Source: G965214625 sp965214625 (GTDB lineage Bacteria > Pseudomonadota > Gammaproteobacteria > Arenicellales > Poriferihabitantaceae). From it: a stretch of 64,000 nt of DNA. The translations under genes and the position numbers were made by a program. Shown here in pieces: positions 1 through 9,478 of this stretch; the first letter of the stretch is position 1; the number at the start of each line of letters is the position of its first letter. The stretch spans positions 2,852,001 to 2,916,000 of the forward strand of contig OZ243962.1 of NCBI GenBank assembly GCA_965214625.1, given 5' to 3'. Under the pieces are notes generated by a model. The model ran no database searches. It worked only from the letters and a program-made list of their open reading frames with translations, and had not been told where the DNA came from.

Positions 1-247
1 GTGCCCGCTCATTCGGTTCGGTGTCATACAACTCCAGGGTCCGTTTGATTTCCGCAAGAGAAAAACCGATCCGTTTCCCCCTGAGAATCAGCTTGAGACG
101 GACCAGGTCGCGATCTTTATAGATTCTTTTGATCCCCTGTCTTTGGGGCGCGAGGAGTCCCTGGTCTTCATAAAAACGAATTGTTCTTGGCGTAATGTCG
201 AAGTGTTTTGCCAGATCTGAGATTGTATAGGTTCCACTTGTTTTCAT
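1..247 (-). CDS. MerR family transcriptional regulator, N-terminal part (cut by window edge)
   Basis: Reading the minus strand from the ATG at 245-247 gives about 82 residues of a MerR-type winged helix-turn-helix domain. It starts MKTSGTYTISDLAKHF and contains the hallmark TIRFYEDQGLL and the KRIYKDRDLVRLKLI wing. The C-terminal effector domain lies outside the window. The gene diverges from icmF, and a perfect palindrome sits between the two starts. MerR regulators of the LiuR type control branched-chain amino acid and acyl-CoA breakdown in proteobacteria and bind palindromes of this kind. The guess that this is a LiuR-like regulator of icmF is inference from context and the operator; the DNA-binding fold itself is clear. 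Confidence 0.85.
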   Translation of the reverse strand, partial: MKTSGTYTISDLAKHFDITPRTIRFYEDQGLLAPQRQGIKRIYKDRDLVRLKLILRGKRIGFSLAEIKRTLELYDTEPNERA

Positions 248-281
248 GAAGCTAACTGGCTGAAAAGGGGGCTCCAAGTTG

Positions 282-297
282 ACGTTTACGTAAACGT
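282..297. promoter_or_regulatory. Perfect 16-bp palindromic operator between MerR gene and icmF
   Basis: The sequence ACGTTTACGTAAACGT is identical to its own reverse complement. It lies 35 bp upstream of the MerR start and 51 bp upstream of the icmF TTG start. A TTGACG hexamer (279-284) overlaps it and could be a -35 element facing icmF, though no good -10 follows. The core resembles LiuR-type MerR sites. Binding by the adjacent MerR protein is inferred from position and symmetry. Confidence 0.7.
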
Positions 298-347
298 GAT
301 GTAAGTTGTCACCCTAACAGAATTAATGCGATTAAGCGAGAAATATT

Positions 348-3300
348 GTGTCTCCTTCCCCTCAATCGACGGACAAAATGACGGTACCCATTCGCTTTGT
401 GACGGCCGCCAGTCTGTTTGACGGGCACGACGCGGCGATCAATATCATGCGGCGGATATTGCAGGCATCGGGTGTCGAGGTTATTCACCTTGGGCACAAT
501 CGATCTGTTTCTGAAATTGTGACAGCGGCGCTTCAGGAAGACGTGCAGGGAATTGCGGTCAGTTCCTATCAAGGAGGGCATGTTGAATTCCTCAAGTATA
601 TGATTGACATGCTCAGGGACAGGGGAGGAGAGAAAATCCGGGTTTTTGCGGGCGGGGGAGGGGTCATTATTCCACAGGAAATCGCTCGACTCGAAGCGTA
701 TGGAGTGACCCGGATCTATTCACCGGAAGACGGCCAGGAGATGGGTTTGAACGGCATGATTGATAACATGATTTCACTCTGTCGGCATGCGTCGGATGAA
801 GACGCTCCCGGTCCGATCGATCAGACTCAACTGAGTGACTGGCAAGTACTCGCACGGGTATTGACGATGATCGAGAACAATGCCTGTGAGAACCCTGATC
901 TTTGTGGACTTCGGTCGGCTTGCGATGCACTGTCCTATCCGGTTCCGGTCTTGGGGATTACGGGTACCGGTGGGGCCGGAAAATCCTCATTGACCGATGA
1001 ATTGATACTGCGTTTCAAGCTGGGTTTGGGGGATGATCTGAAGATTGGAATTATTGCGGTGGATCCCACCCGTCGGAAAACCGGTGGGGCCTTGTTGGGG
1101 GATCGTATTCGAATGAACGCAATCAACCAACCGCATGTTTACATGCGGTCGGTGGCGACACGCAATGCAAGTACCGAATTGCCGAAATATATCCCCGACA
1201 TGATTGCTGCATGCAAGCTGGCTGGATTTGATCTGATCATTGTGGAGACACCGGGAATCGGGCAGGGGAACGCCGGTATTGCCACGTTAGCGGATTGTGC
1301 GTTGTATGTCATGACGCCTGAATTTGGCGCACAGAGCCAGTTGGAGAAAATCGACATGCTGGATTTTGCCGATGTGGTCGCGATCAATAAATTTGATCGG
1401 AAGGGTGCTACCGATGCCTATCGGGACGTCTGCAAGCAGGTGCAGCGGAACAGGGCGGCCTTTTCGCAAAGTCCAGCTAGTCTGCCGGTGTTTGGCACCA
1501 TTGCATCGCGATTCAATGACGATGGCATGACGGCTTTGTATCAGGCGATACTGGCCACGTTTCAAAACAAGGCGATGTTGACGCGGGAGAACCGCCTGCC
1601 TCACGTTGAGGCCCGGTTTTCCACCAACCAGCAGGAAATCATTCCGGGTAACCGTATCCGCTATCTGCAGGATATTGCCGAAACCATCCGGGCTTACAAG
1701 CGAAAAGTCGGTGAGCAGTCTCAGCTGGCAAGAGAAATTCAGCAGTTATCGGCCTCCAAACGGATGTTACAGCAGACGGACTGCAAGGCCAGCGAGGAAC
1801 TCGATGCACTGATTGCCCGACGGCAGGCCCGGCTTGCACCCGAGTGGATGCGGGTATTGTGTGACTGGGAAACAGTGCGTGAGAAATATCGTGGTGAAGC
1901 GTTGGTGACGGTGAGTGGTGATCGGAAGAATCGAATCGGATTGAAACGAGAAACGCTGTCGGGAACCGCGGTCTCGAAAGTCGCGTTGCCGGATTTTCAG
2001 GATGATGGCGCGTGTTTGCAGTGGTTGATGCTGGAGAATTTACCGGGTTACTTCCCGTTCACGGCCGGTGTTTTCCCGTTCAAACGTGGTAATGAAGACC
2101 CCACGCGCATGTTTGCCGGCGAGGGGGATGCCTTCAAGACCAATCTGCGATTTAAAAAATTATCCGAGCATTCCGAAGCGAAACGGCTTTCGACCGCTTT
2201 TGATTCAGTGACGCTGTATGGTTGTGATCCCGATGAACGCCCTGATATCTATGGAAAGGTTGGCAACTCGGGTGTCTCCATCGCCACGCTGGATGATCTC
2301 AAGGCACTGTATGACGGCTTCGATCTTTGTCATCCCCAGACTTCGGTCTCGATGACGATTAACGGTCCCGCGCCGATGATCCTGGCGATGTTCCTCAATA
2401 CGGCCATTGATCAACAGCTCGACCGATTCAGGCAGCAGCAGGGCCGGGAGCCGAGCGAAGCCGAATCAAATACCCTGCGCGCCGAGGCGCTGGCCCGTGT
2501 TCGAGGCACGGTCCAGGCGGATATCCTGAAAGAGGACCAAGGGCAAAACACCTGTATCTTTTCGACCGAGTTTGCGTTGAAACTGATGGGAGATATCCAG
2601 GCGTATTTTGTTGCTCATCAGGTGCGTTATTTCTATTCGGTCTCCATTTCCGGATACCATATCGCAGAAGCAGGGGCCAATCCGGTGAGTCAACTGGCAT
2701 TTACCCTGGCCAATGGGTTTACCTATGTGGAAAGCTACCTGGCCCGAGGTATGGAGATTGACGATTTTGCCGCCAATTTGTCTTTTTTCTTCAGCAATGG
2801 GATGTGTCCGGAATATACGGTCATGGGACGGGTGGCCCGCCGCATCTGGAGTATCGCGATGCGTGAACGTTATCATGCCAATGAACGTTCCCAGAAATTG
2901 AAATACCATATCCAGACCTCCGGTCGTTCACTGCACGCACAGGAGCTTGATTTCAATGATATCAGGACCACACTGCAGGCGCTGATTGCGATTTATGACA
3001 ATTGCAATAGCCTGCATACGAACGCATATGACGAGGCCATTACGACCCCTACCGAGGAGTCAGTGCGACGGGCGCTGGCGATTCAGTTGATCATCAACAA
3101 CGAATGGGGCCTGGCAATGAACGAAAATTCAACGCAGGGGAGTTTTATCATCAATGAACTGACGGAACTGCTGGAAGAAGCGGTCCTGTGCGAGTTTGAA
3201 CGGATATCAGAACGCGGTGGGGTCCTCGGTGCCATGGAAACCGGTTACCAGCGGGGCAAGATACAGGACGAATCGATGCTGTACGAACATCGCAAGCATG

Positions 3301-3602
3301 ATGGAAGCCTGCCGATTATCGGTGTCAACCGGTTTCTTGATCCGAACGCCAAGGAGGGGTCAACCTCGATTGGACTGAGCCGTTCCACTGAGCAGGAAAA
3401 GCGCAGCCAGATTGCGCGATTGAGAGATTTCCAGCAAAGGCATCAAGTGCAAAGTGAAACGGCGTTGTCGAGAGTGAAAACAGCCGCAATTCGCAATGAA
3501 AATATTTTTACCGAGTTGATGGAGGCGGTGCGATATTGTTCTTTAGGGCAAATTTCTGATGCCCTGTATGAGGTCGGTGGTCGTTACCGGCGAAACATGT
3601 AA
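348..3602 (+). CDS. icmF: Fused isobutyryl-CoA mutase IcmF (B12-dependent)
   Basis: A 1084-residue fusion in the typical IcmF order. A B12-binding domain (about residues 15-145; DGHDAA at 25-30, AGGGGVIIP at 101-109) is followed by a MeaB-like G-protein chaperone (P-loop GITGTGGAGKSS at 203-214) and then the acyl-CoA mutase barrel to the C-terminus. The enzyme interconverts isobutyryl-CoA and n-butyryl-CoA in the cytoplasm using adenosylcobalamin; the built-in GTPase domain protects and loads the cofactor. The longest reading starts at TTG 348. An ATG at 378 just before VPIRFVTAASLF is an equally good start, and neither has a strong ribosome site. It diverges from a MerR gene with a shared operator, so induction by branched-chain acyl-CoA intermediates is likely (inference). 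Confidence 0.95.
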   Translation: MSPSPQSTDKMTVPIRFVTAASLFDGHDAAINIMRRILQASGVEVIHLGHNRSVSEIVTAALQEDVQGIAVSSYQGGHVEFLKYMIDMLRDRGGEKIRVFAGGGGVIIPQEIARLEAYGVTRIYSPEDGQEMGLNGMIDNMISLCRHASDEDAPGPIDQTQLSDWQVLARVLTMIENNACENPDLCGLRSACDALSYPVPVLGITGTGGAGKSSLTDELILRFKLGLGDDLKIGIIAVDPTRRKTGGALLGDRIRMNAINQPHVYMRSVATRNASTELPKYIPDMIAACKLAGFDLIIVETPGIGQGNAGIATLADCALYVMTPEFGAQSQLEKIDMLDFADVVAINKFDRKGATDAYRDVCKQVQRNRAAFSQSPASLPVFGTIASRFNDDGMTALYQAILATFQNKAMLTRENRLPHVEARFSTNQQEIIPGNRIRYLQDIAETIRAYKRKVGEQSQLAREIQQLSASKRMLQQTDCKASEELDALIARRQARLAPEWMRVLCDWETVREKYRGEALVTVSGDRKNRIGLKRETLSGTAVSKVALPDFQDDGACLQWLMLENLPGYFPFTAGVFPFKRGNEDPTRMFAGEGDAFKTNLRFKKLSEHSEAKRLSTAFDSVTLYGCDPDERPDIYGKVGNSGVSIATLDDLKALYDGFDLCHPQTSVSMTINGPAPMILAMFLNTAIDQQLDRFRQQQGREPSEAESNTLRAEALARVRGTVQADILKEDQGQNTCIFSTEFALKLMGDIQAYFVAHQVRYFYSVSISGYHIAEAGANPVSQLAFTLANGFTYVESYLARGMEIDDFAANLSFFFSNGMCPEYTVMGRVARRIWSIAMRERYHANERSQKLKYHIQTSGRSLHAQELDFNDIRTTLQALIAIYDNCNSLHTNAYDEAITTPTEESVRRALAIQLIINNEWGLAMNENSTQGSFIINELTELLEEAVLCEFERISERGGVLGAMETGYQRGKIQDESMLYEHRKHDGSLPIIGVNRFLDPNAKEGSTSIGLSRSTEQEKRSQIARLRDFQQRHQVQSETALSRVKTAAIRNENIFTELMEAVRYCSLGQISDALYEVGGRYRRNM

Positions 3603-3865
3603 ATGAGGGTTTGCCATGAAACCGCTGGGATGTTGCCACGACATGATGTCTCCTTTGACTGAATGGATCCCCCAATGTTGTTTGGAGCATATGGTTTTTC
3701 AGTCTTTACGATGATCGGTTGCTCTGTCATCGGGCGGCGGATGGATCCGACATCCGGGGAAAGAGGACAACATACCCTGTCCGGCCAGCTGATCGACATA
3801 CCGGATTAAGGTATTGTCCGGCAGATCAGAAACGTAATTCAGTCATCAAACAAATCGGTAGAAAG

Positions 3866-4930
3866 ATGGCGAATGGAGCAGATCCACAAAAGGGATACGT
3901 CTACATACTGGAAGTCAGGGGTATGGATCTTCCTGTCTGTAAGATAGGCAGGACCGCAAGAACACCGGAAGTGCGATGTGAGGAAATCAATAAAAGTTCG
4001 ACAGGTGACTTTCTGTGGCGGGTTGCCCACTTTATTTGTACCGATGACTGCAGGGGGCTTGAGGCATTGGTGCATGGAAAGCTTGAACCACTGAGGCAAA
4101 AAGGGCGTGAGTTTTTTCATTTGAGAGCGGACGAGGCGTTTCTGGCACTTCAATCGGTTGTTTCTTCCCAGTCCCGTATCAGCGTCGTGGATGAACCTGT
4201 TCCCGAGCCAATCAAGGCAAAGAAGGCGCAAAAGAATCGACGACGGGTTGCAGTTGCAAGTAGCGGACATCTCGACCGCAGGCATAGTGAATACAGTGAA
4301 TATCTGCATATTTTCACTTCGGTACTGAACGTCAAGGGGAGACCTTTTGGTCAATTGAATAAACCCAGATTTGGCATGAGTGATGGCAACCACGGTATAC
4401 AGTGGAATCTTGTTTTCACGGGTGGAGCGGGTGAGATGGAGGTTCATCTGGGTGTTAATCTGGAAGGACTGAAATATCACGATTGGCCGATTGCGACGCT
4501 GTTGTTATCCGAGTTGGAAGCCCCCAGTCTTGAGAAGCTCAAGTCGAGAATCCGTGATCCCGGTACACTCGATATCCGGTTTGCGCGGGATGCTTGGCAG
4601 GCGGCCGCAAGACCGGAAATAGAAGAACAATACATCGGTGGGCGCATTGTCAATCTGGCTGAAACAGATAACAGGAAATGGATTCAAATGGTCTCCGAAG
4701 CACTCACCTGTCTTGATTCGACAAAATCCTACCGTGGCAGGGCCAGGCAAAGCGTCACATTAGTGAAACAGTCCAAGCAGGGGAGTCCAAAGCGTTGGAT
4801 GGAGGTGACTCCACATCTGACAATACGGTGCAAGGTCCGTTTGGGGAGGGGCTTCGAATCGGAACTCAAGCGAAAGCACGAAGAGATGAAACCCGTTTAT
4901 GACTGGTTCAAGGAACAGAGCTTGGCTTGA
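3866..4930 (+). CDS. T5orf172 / GIY-YIG-like domain protein of unknown role
   Basis: The likely product is 354 residues from the ATG at 3866, which has GAAAG just upstream; the frame stays open further upstream but that part looks non-coding. Residues 10-95 match the T5orf172 (Mug113) branch of the GIY-YIG superfamily: YVYIL with both tyrosines, KIGRT at 26-30, an arginine near 37 and a REFFHL segment near 81-86. The remaining 260 residues hold no domain I recognise. A basic KAKKAQKNRRR stretch around 117-127 could touch nucleic acid. Related proteins occur as phage or accessory genes, so a nuclease-like role is possible but unproven. It is monocistronic between icmF and a nitroreductase. Confidence 0.75.
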   Translation: MANGADPQKGYVYILEVRGMDLPVCKIGRTARTPEVRCEEINKSSTGDFLWRVAHFICTDDCRGLEALVHGKLEPLRQKGREFFHLRADEAFLALQSVVSSQSRISVVDEPVPEPIKAKKAQKNRRRVAVASSGHLDRRHSEYSEYLHIFTSVLNVKGRPFGQLNKPRFGMSDGNHGIQWNLVFTGGAGEMEVHLGVNLEGLKYHDWPIATLLLSELEAPSLEKLKSRIRDPGTLDIRFARDAWQAAARPEIEEQYIGGRIVNLAETDNRKWIQMVSEALTCLDSTKSYRGRARQSVTLVKQSKQGSPKRWMEVTPHLTIRCKVRLGRGFESELKRKHEEMKPVYDWFKEQSLA

Positions 4931-4991
4931 GGTATGATACTGTCAATGCCAATAGACATCGGGTCTGTTGTTACATGGATCCCCCTGAAAA

Positions 4992-5657
4992 ATGAAAGTT
5001 TCAGAAGCACTCAAAAAACGAAAATCGACACGGGCATTTCTTTCTCAACCGGTTGAACGGGAGAAAATTTTCCGCATCCTGGACGCAGCGCGATTTGCGG
5101 CATCCGGAACCAATGCACAACCTTGGGAAGTCTCGGTGGTCAGTGGCAAGACAAAACAGACATTATGCCGGAAACTGGAAGAGGCGTTTTATGGTGGCAC
5201 AACAAGAAAAATGGAATATCAGTATTACCCGAGTCATTGGGTAGAGCCTTACAAGGGGCGACGCAAAGCCTGTGGACTGGCAATGTATTCTGCACTTGGC
5301 ATTGCCCGGGAAGACAAGGAACGCCGGATTGCCCAGTGGGCTGCCAACTATCGCGCTTTTGATGCCCCGGTTGTGCTGATGATCCTGATGGACGGTGCGC
5401 TGGAAACCGGGTCGTATCTCGATTGTGGCATTTTTATCCAATCGGTCATGCTGGCTTCAATGGAAGAAGGGCTTGCCACCTGTCCGCAGGCCTCGCTCGG
5501 TGAATTCCCGTCCATCATTAAACAGGCGTTGGGTTACCCACAGACACATAAAGTGATCTGTGGTATTGCGCTGGGTTATGAAGATAAGGAGGCGGTTGTC
5601 AATAGCTATAGAACGGCGCGTGAGCAAGTGAGCCATTTCACCCGCTTTTTTAATTGA
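4992..5657 (+). CDS. Nitroreductase family protein (FMN-dependent)
   Basis: A 221-residue protein of the nitroreductase fold. The N-terminus has the FMN-binding RKSTRAFLSQPV element (residues 9-20) and ARFAASGTNAQPWEV (about 34-48), where family members contact FMN phosphate and substrate. The late segment GIALGYEDKEAVVN is the usual C-terminal FMN loop. Family enzymes are homodimeric flavoproteins that reduce nitro groups, quinones or other electrophiles with NAD(P)H. The ATG at 4992 follows AT-rich sequence with no strong ribosome site. No partner gene is near, so the substrate cannot be assigned. Confidence 0.88.
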   Translation: MKVSEALKKRKSTRAFLSQPVEREKIFRILDAARFAASGTNAQPWEVSVVSGKTKQTLCRKLEEAFYGGTTRKMEYQYYPSHWVEPYKGRRKACGLAMYSALGIAREDKERRIAQWAANYRAFDAPVVLMILMDGALETGSYLDCGIFIQSVMLASMEEGLATCPQASLGEFPSIIKQALGYPQTHKVICGIALGYEDKEAVVNSYRTAREQVSHFTRFFN

Positions 5658-6154
5658 TCCTGATCCCCGATTCTTATCGCCGGTTTCGGTCCGGTGGATA
5701 TCTTCAGTTTCCCAGAATCCATGCAGTGTGTGACGCAGGATTGTTTGGATAAAGGCAAAAACAAATCCTCTCCCATGAGTGTGATATGACGTGCTACCGG
5801 GTTGGGAAGGAAAGTAAAGCGCGATCTGATCGATTTTGGATGACGGGCATAAAACTGCAACCGAGACCAGAAGCCGGTCAGACAATCCATAGGCTGAATC
5901 TGACAATTCTTGGCAACAGGAATTTGAAAGGCAAGATGGGTCGATCAGGAAGAAGAAGTCCCGATGGCGGCATGGGTGCTTGTTGGGACAATAGGGGATG
6001 TCGGCGCATGGGCCATTCAACTGACAATCAATCCAAACCAGATCGGCATGGACGCGGGTGTGGTGAATCGAAGCGATAGCCAATGGAATGAAAAAGCGGT
6101 AAAGTCAACGATGCATCCCGATTGCTTTATTTTTCCATTTGCTTGTCTGTTTTG
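5658..6154. other. Intergenic stretch, no recognised gene
   Basis: About 500 bases between the nitroreductase and the DUF192 gene. Open frames exist on both strands, including a long minus frame over 5457-6083, but none shows a known family, a good ribosome site or a believable composition. The long minus frame also runs over the nitroreductase 3' end. No terminator hairpin or RNA gene was recognised. Confidence 0.5.
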
Positions 6155-6700
6155 ATGTCATTTTCATTGAAAGCCGTCCAGCGGCACGGGCTTGTCTATG
6201 GGTTGATTACTATGATGGTGCTGGTTGCCGGTCTGCTTTTGTATCGTCAGGTCGGGTCGGCAGATTGTCATGAATTCAACAGTGCCATGGAGACGATGCA
6301 TCAACAGTCTGCCTTTCTGATCAATGGGTTGGGTGAGACTATTTCGGTGAACACTTATGTTGCAGACGAAGATCAGGAGCGCGCGATCGGATATCAGTAT
6401 GTTTGCAGTAAAACGGTGGACAAGACATCAATTTTATTTGCCTATGATCGTCCGGTTGTTGCCCAATTTCACATGCACAATGTCAAGGTCCCGCTCGATA
6501 TCGGATTTTTCGACCGCCAGGGCCTATTGATCCAGTGGATGACGATGGATATCTATCAGGGAGATGAGCACCCACTCTATGGGCCCAAGCAGCCGTTCCA
6601 GTATGCCCTGGAAGCAAGACAGGGGTTTTTCAAAGAGAACAAATTGATGGTGGGGAACAGTAAACTTGAGTTGCATGCCTCTCGCTTGGTTTCATTTTGA
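6155..6700 (+). CDS. DUF192 family membrane-anchored or secreted protein
   Basis: The product is 181 residues from the ATG at 6155; an in-frame start at 6122 would add 11 residues. A single hydrophobic segment (GLITMMVLVAGLLLYRQVG) near residues 15-33 acts as a membrane anchor or signal. The rest matches DUF192 (COG1430), with the typical VYADDQ-like beta segments, a GYQYV core, and FHMHNVKVPLDIGFFD close to the family signature FWMrNt.ipLDi.Fl. The function of DUF192 proteins is not settled; they are small, often exported, beta-rich domains. The stop codon overlaps the start of the next gene by four bases, so the two are probably co-translated. Confidence 0.8.
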   Translation: MSFSLKAVQRHGLVYGLITMMVLVAGLLLYRQVGSADCHEFNSAMETMHQQSAFLINGLGETISVNTYVADEDQERAIGYQYVCSKTVDKTSILFAYDRPVVAQFHMHNVKVPLDIGFFDRQGLLIQWMTMDIYQGDEHPLYGPKQPFQYALEARQGFFKENKLMVGNSKLELHASRLVSF

Positions 6701-8676
6701 TCGATATGACCCTCCCGGACAACAAGAAACACATCGCACCTTACGGACTGTGGAAAAGTCCATTTGACATCGTGACCCTGTTCTCCCGGCCAGCCATGCC
6801 AATGTATCCATTTGAGAAAAATGGACAGTTGTACTGGCTTGAGGCCCTGCCCAAGTCGAAAGGGCGGATTACCCTGATGTCACAACGGCAAGGGAAACCA
6901 TGCAACGTATTGGCCGCGCCTTTCAATATCCGAACGCAGGTTCATGAATATGGCGGCAGGTGTTTTTGCCTGGTTGATGATGCCCTTGTTTTCAATCATT
7001 TAGGGGACGGTCATTTGTACATTCAGCCATTGACCGGTGAGGCACAGCCGATTCGCTTGACGATGCATGGAAAGGAATCGTCGGTCGTCGGTTATGCCGA
7101 TCTCGTGGCTTCACCAGACAATGATTTCATCATCGCGGTGTGTGAATGGGCGCGACCAGGTGGCATGAATGAAAATGGTCTCGTCGCCATCCCGGTGAAT
7201 GCGCGCTGTCCAAAACCCGCTGCCCCTCAGGTCATTGTGGCGGGCAAGGATTTTTACAGCGCACCCTCGTTGAGTCATGACGGGACACAACTGGCCTGGA
7301 TAGAATGGGACAATCCCCATATGCCGTGGGATCAGAGTCGTTTGTGCCGCGGGGTACTGGGTGTTGAAAACGGGCAGTTCACCGTACTGAATACAGAGGC
7401 GCTGGTCGACCAGCCGGATCAGACCGTCTGTCAAATCGATTTCTTGCCTGACCGGAGTCTGTTGTTTGTCAGCGACAGCCCGCAGTGCAATTTCTGGAAT
7501 CTGTTTCATCATCAGGCAGGCCGTACAACCCAACTCACCGACCGGGATGCCGAGTTTGGAGAACCCCATTGGCAGTTTGGACAACATCGGTGGCAGTGGG
7601 TCGGTAACCAGCGGGTCATCGCGGTCGAAACGACCGAGGATGGTGATCAGATCGTTGCCATCGATTTGCAGAGCAAAGCAGTGACCGTCTTGCAGCAGGG
7701 ATTTGCGGTCTGCAGCCAGCTGAACTTTTCAGAACAGCGGGTCCTGTTTGTTGCCGGCTATGTGGATCGTGATCCCGAGGTGCTGGCATTAGACCCCTTT
7801 TCAGGAGAGGTCACCTGTCTGAAGCAAACTGACACGTCAGGCAGGGCGGCGTCGGCGAATCGACCGAAACCGATCCATTATCCGACGCGCGATGGTGAAC
7901 ATGCGTACGCTTATTTTTACTCCCCTTCCAATCCGGCCTATGACGCACCGGCCGGAGACAAGCCGCCGTTAATGGTATTGGTTCATGGGGGACCAAGTAC
8001 CCGGACAACGCCGGAATACACGGTGGTCAGGCAGTATTTTCTCTCCCTTGGGTATGCGCTGCTGGATATCAATTACCGGGGAAGTACCGGTTATGGCAGA
8101 CGATATCGACAGCAGTTGCTCGGGCGCTGGGGAGAGATCGATGTCACGGATATCGCCGATGGTGTTGCGTATGTCATCCAAAAGGGGTGGGTTGACGAGC
8201 GGCAGATATTTATCCGCGGGAGCAGTGCCGGTGGGTATGCGGTCCTTTGTGCGTTGACCCGTTGTGCGGATCTGTTTTCCGGAGGGGCCTGCTATTACGG
8301 TATCGGGAACTTGATCACGCTGGCGGAAATCACACACAAGTTTGAAGGAAAATACATTGACCAACTGATTGGAGAGTCTTACGACCCGACGACCGCAACC
8401 AATCCGGAGAGTCGATTTACCGCCCGCTCTCCGGTCTTTGAAATGGACCGAGTCAACAGTCCATTGATTTTGTTTCAGGGGCTTGATGACAAGGTTGTGC
8501 CGCCTGAAGTCTCCCGGGAGGTCGTGACGGTGTTACAGGAAAAAGGATTGAAACATGAATATATTGAATACCCTGGCGAGGGGCACGGTTTCAGGGCGTC
8601 TGAAAACAGAATTGACGCCTTGACACGGGAAGTCGCCTTTTTTTCAGTTATTATCAAGGGTCAACACGAACGCTAG
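6697..8676 (+). CDS. Prolyl oligopeptidase family (S9) serine peptidase
   Basis: A 659-residue S9-family protein: an N-terminal beta-propeller (about residues 1-400) followed by an alpha/beta hydrolase domain. The catalytic triad is visible: Ser510 in GSSAGG, Asp in GLDDKVVPP (residues 597-598), and His630 in GEGHGF. The oxyanion region VLVHGGPSTRTTPEY is also present. There is no signal peptide, so it is probably a cytosolic acylaminoacyl-peptidase or dipeptidyl-peptidase-like enzyme. The TTG at 6697 overlaps the DUF192 stop (TTGA); an ATG at 6706 is the alternative start. It ends one base before hflD, suggesting one transcript. Confidence 0.92.
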   Translation: MIDMTLPDNKKHIAPYGLWKSPFDIVTLFSRPAMPMYPFEKNGQLYWLEALPKSKGRITLMSQRQGKPCNVLAAPFNIRTQVHEYGGRCFCLVDDALVFNHLGDGHLYIQPLTGEAQPIRLTMHGKESSVVGYADLVASPDNDFIIAVCEWARPGGMNENGLVAIPVNARCPKPAAPQVIVAGKDFYSAPSLSHDGTQLAWIEWDNPHMPWDQSRLCRGVLGVENGQFTVLNTEALVDQPDQTVCQIDFLPDRSLLFVSDSPQCNFWNLFHHQAGRTTQLTDRDAEFGEPHWQFGQHRWQWVGNQRVIAVETTEDGDQIVAIDLQSKAVTVLQQGFAVCSQLNFSEQRVLFVAGYVDRDPEVLALDPFSGEVTCLKQTDTSGRAASANRPKPIHYPTRDGEHAYAYFYSPSNPAYDAPAGDKPPLMVLVHGGPSTRTTPEYTVVRQYFLSLGYALLDINYRGSTGYGRRYRQQLLGRWGEIDVTDIADGVAYVIQKGWVDERQIFIRGSSAGGYAVLCALTRCADLFSGGACYYGIGNLITLAEITHKFEGKYIDQLIGESYDPTTATNPESRFTARSPVFEMDRVNSPLILFQGLDDKVVPPEVSREVVTVLQEKGLKHEYIEYPGEGHGFRASENRIDALTREVAFFSVIIKGQHER

Positions 8677-8677
8677 G

Positions 8678-9313
8678 ATGACTTATATCAAACCAGACTA
8701 CAATTTGGTGTTGGCTTTCGCAGGCACCTTGCAGTCTTCCATGCTGGTCTATCAACTGGCTCATTCAAACCGGTATGAGGTCGATGCACTGCATGATTCC
8801 GCCTATAGTCTATTGCGGTTGGATGCCACAACAACCGAAGAGGTGTTCGGTTCGCTTCGTGGCATCAATCTCGGTCTGCGCACGATCATTCGTCTGTTTG
8901 CAAACAAGCCGGATCACATGGCACGGGACCTCTTTCGCTATGCACTCGAAATGCATCAACTCAGCATCAAGCTGACCCATTCGCGCGATGTCAATGAAAA
9001 GGTCAAAACAGGGTTGGTTGAGATCCAGATATCGTCGCTGAAGCACTACGGAAATCAGGACGAGGATGATGCTCTGTATGAAAAACTGGGATTGTTGTAT
9101 ACCCATAGTATCAGTCACTTGACGCCACGTATCATGGTACGGGGTAATCAGGGAAAGCTACAGGATTTCCAGACGGTCAATCGGGTCAGAACAGCTCTCT
9201 TTGCGGGTATCCGTTCAGCCTTCCTGTGGCACCAGCTCGGTGGGCGTCGGTGGCAGTTTTTGTTGCATCGCAAGGGGTATCGGGTGATCGCTTCACAACT
9301 ATTGCAAATATAA
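8678..9313 (+). CDS. hflD: HflD-like high-frequency lysogenization protein
   Basis: A 211-residue all-helical protein matching HflD: LAFAGTLQSSMLVYQLAH near the start, GLRTIIRLF in the middle, and the conserved C-terminal RTALFAGIRSAFLWHQLGGRRWQFLLHR. In E. coli HflD is a peripheral membrane protein that affects phage lambda CII and is usually encoded between mnmA and purB. Here neither gene is present; hflD directly follows an S9 peptidase with a one-base gap. The ATG follows AGG at 8675-8677. Confidence 0.9.
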   Translation: MTYIKPDYNLVLAFAGTLQSSMLVYQLAHSNRYEVDALHDSAYSLLRLDATTTEEVFGSLRGINLGLRTIIRLFANKPDHMARDLFRYALEMHQLSIKLTHSRDVNEKVKTGLVEIQISSLKHYGNQDEDDALYEKLGLLYTHSISHLTPRIMVRGNQGKLQDFQTVNRVRTALFAGIRSAFLWHQLGGRRWQFLLHRKGYRVIASQLLQI

Positions 9314-9478
9314 CCGGCAACCCATGCGGTGACTCCTTGTGAGTCCTGACCGGTCGGATGCAATGTCGGGGGTAGACCGGTGATGCGACATGGATCGCCA
9401 TGGTGCGGATATGGACACCGGGATTGGCATCAGGTATGGGATAATGTCGGTCGATACGCCACCCTTTGGTACTGAATC

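Noticed and set aside
2466..2909. 147-codon minus-strand frame inside icmF
   Set aside because: It is antisense to a well-supported domain and shows no family; a shadow of the real gene.
5457..6083. Long open frame on the minus strand
   Set aside because: It overlaps the nitroreductase 3' end, has no family, no ribosome site and an odd composition rich in Cys and His.
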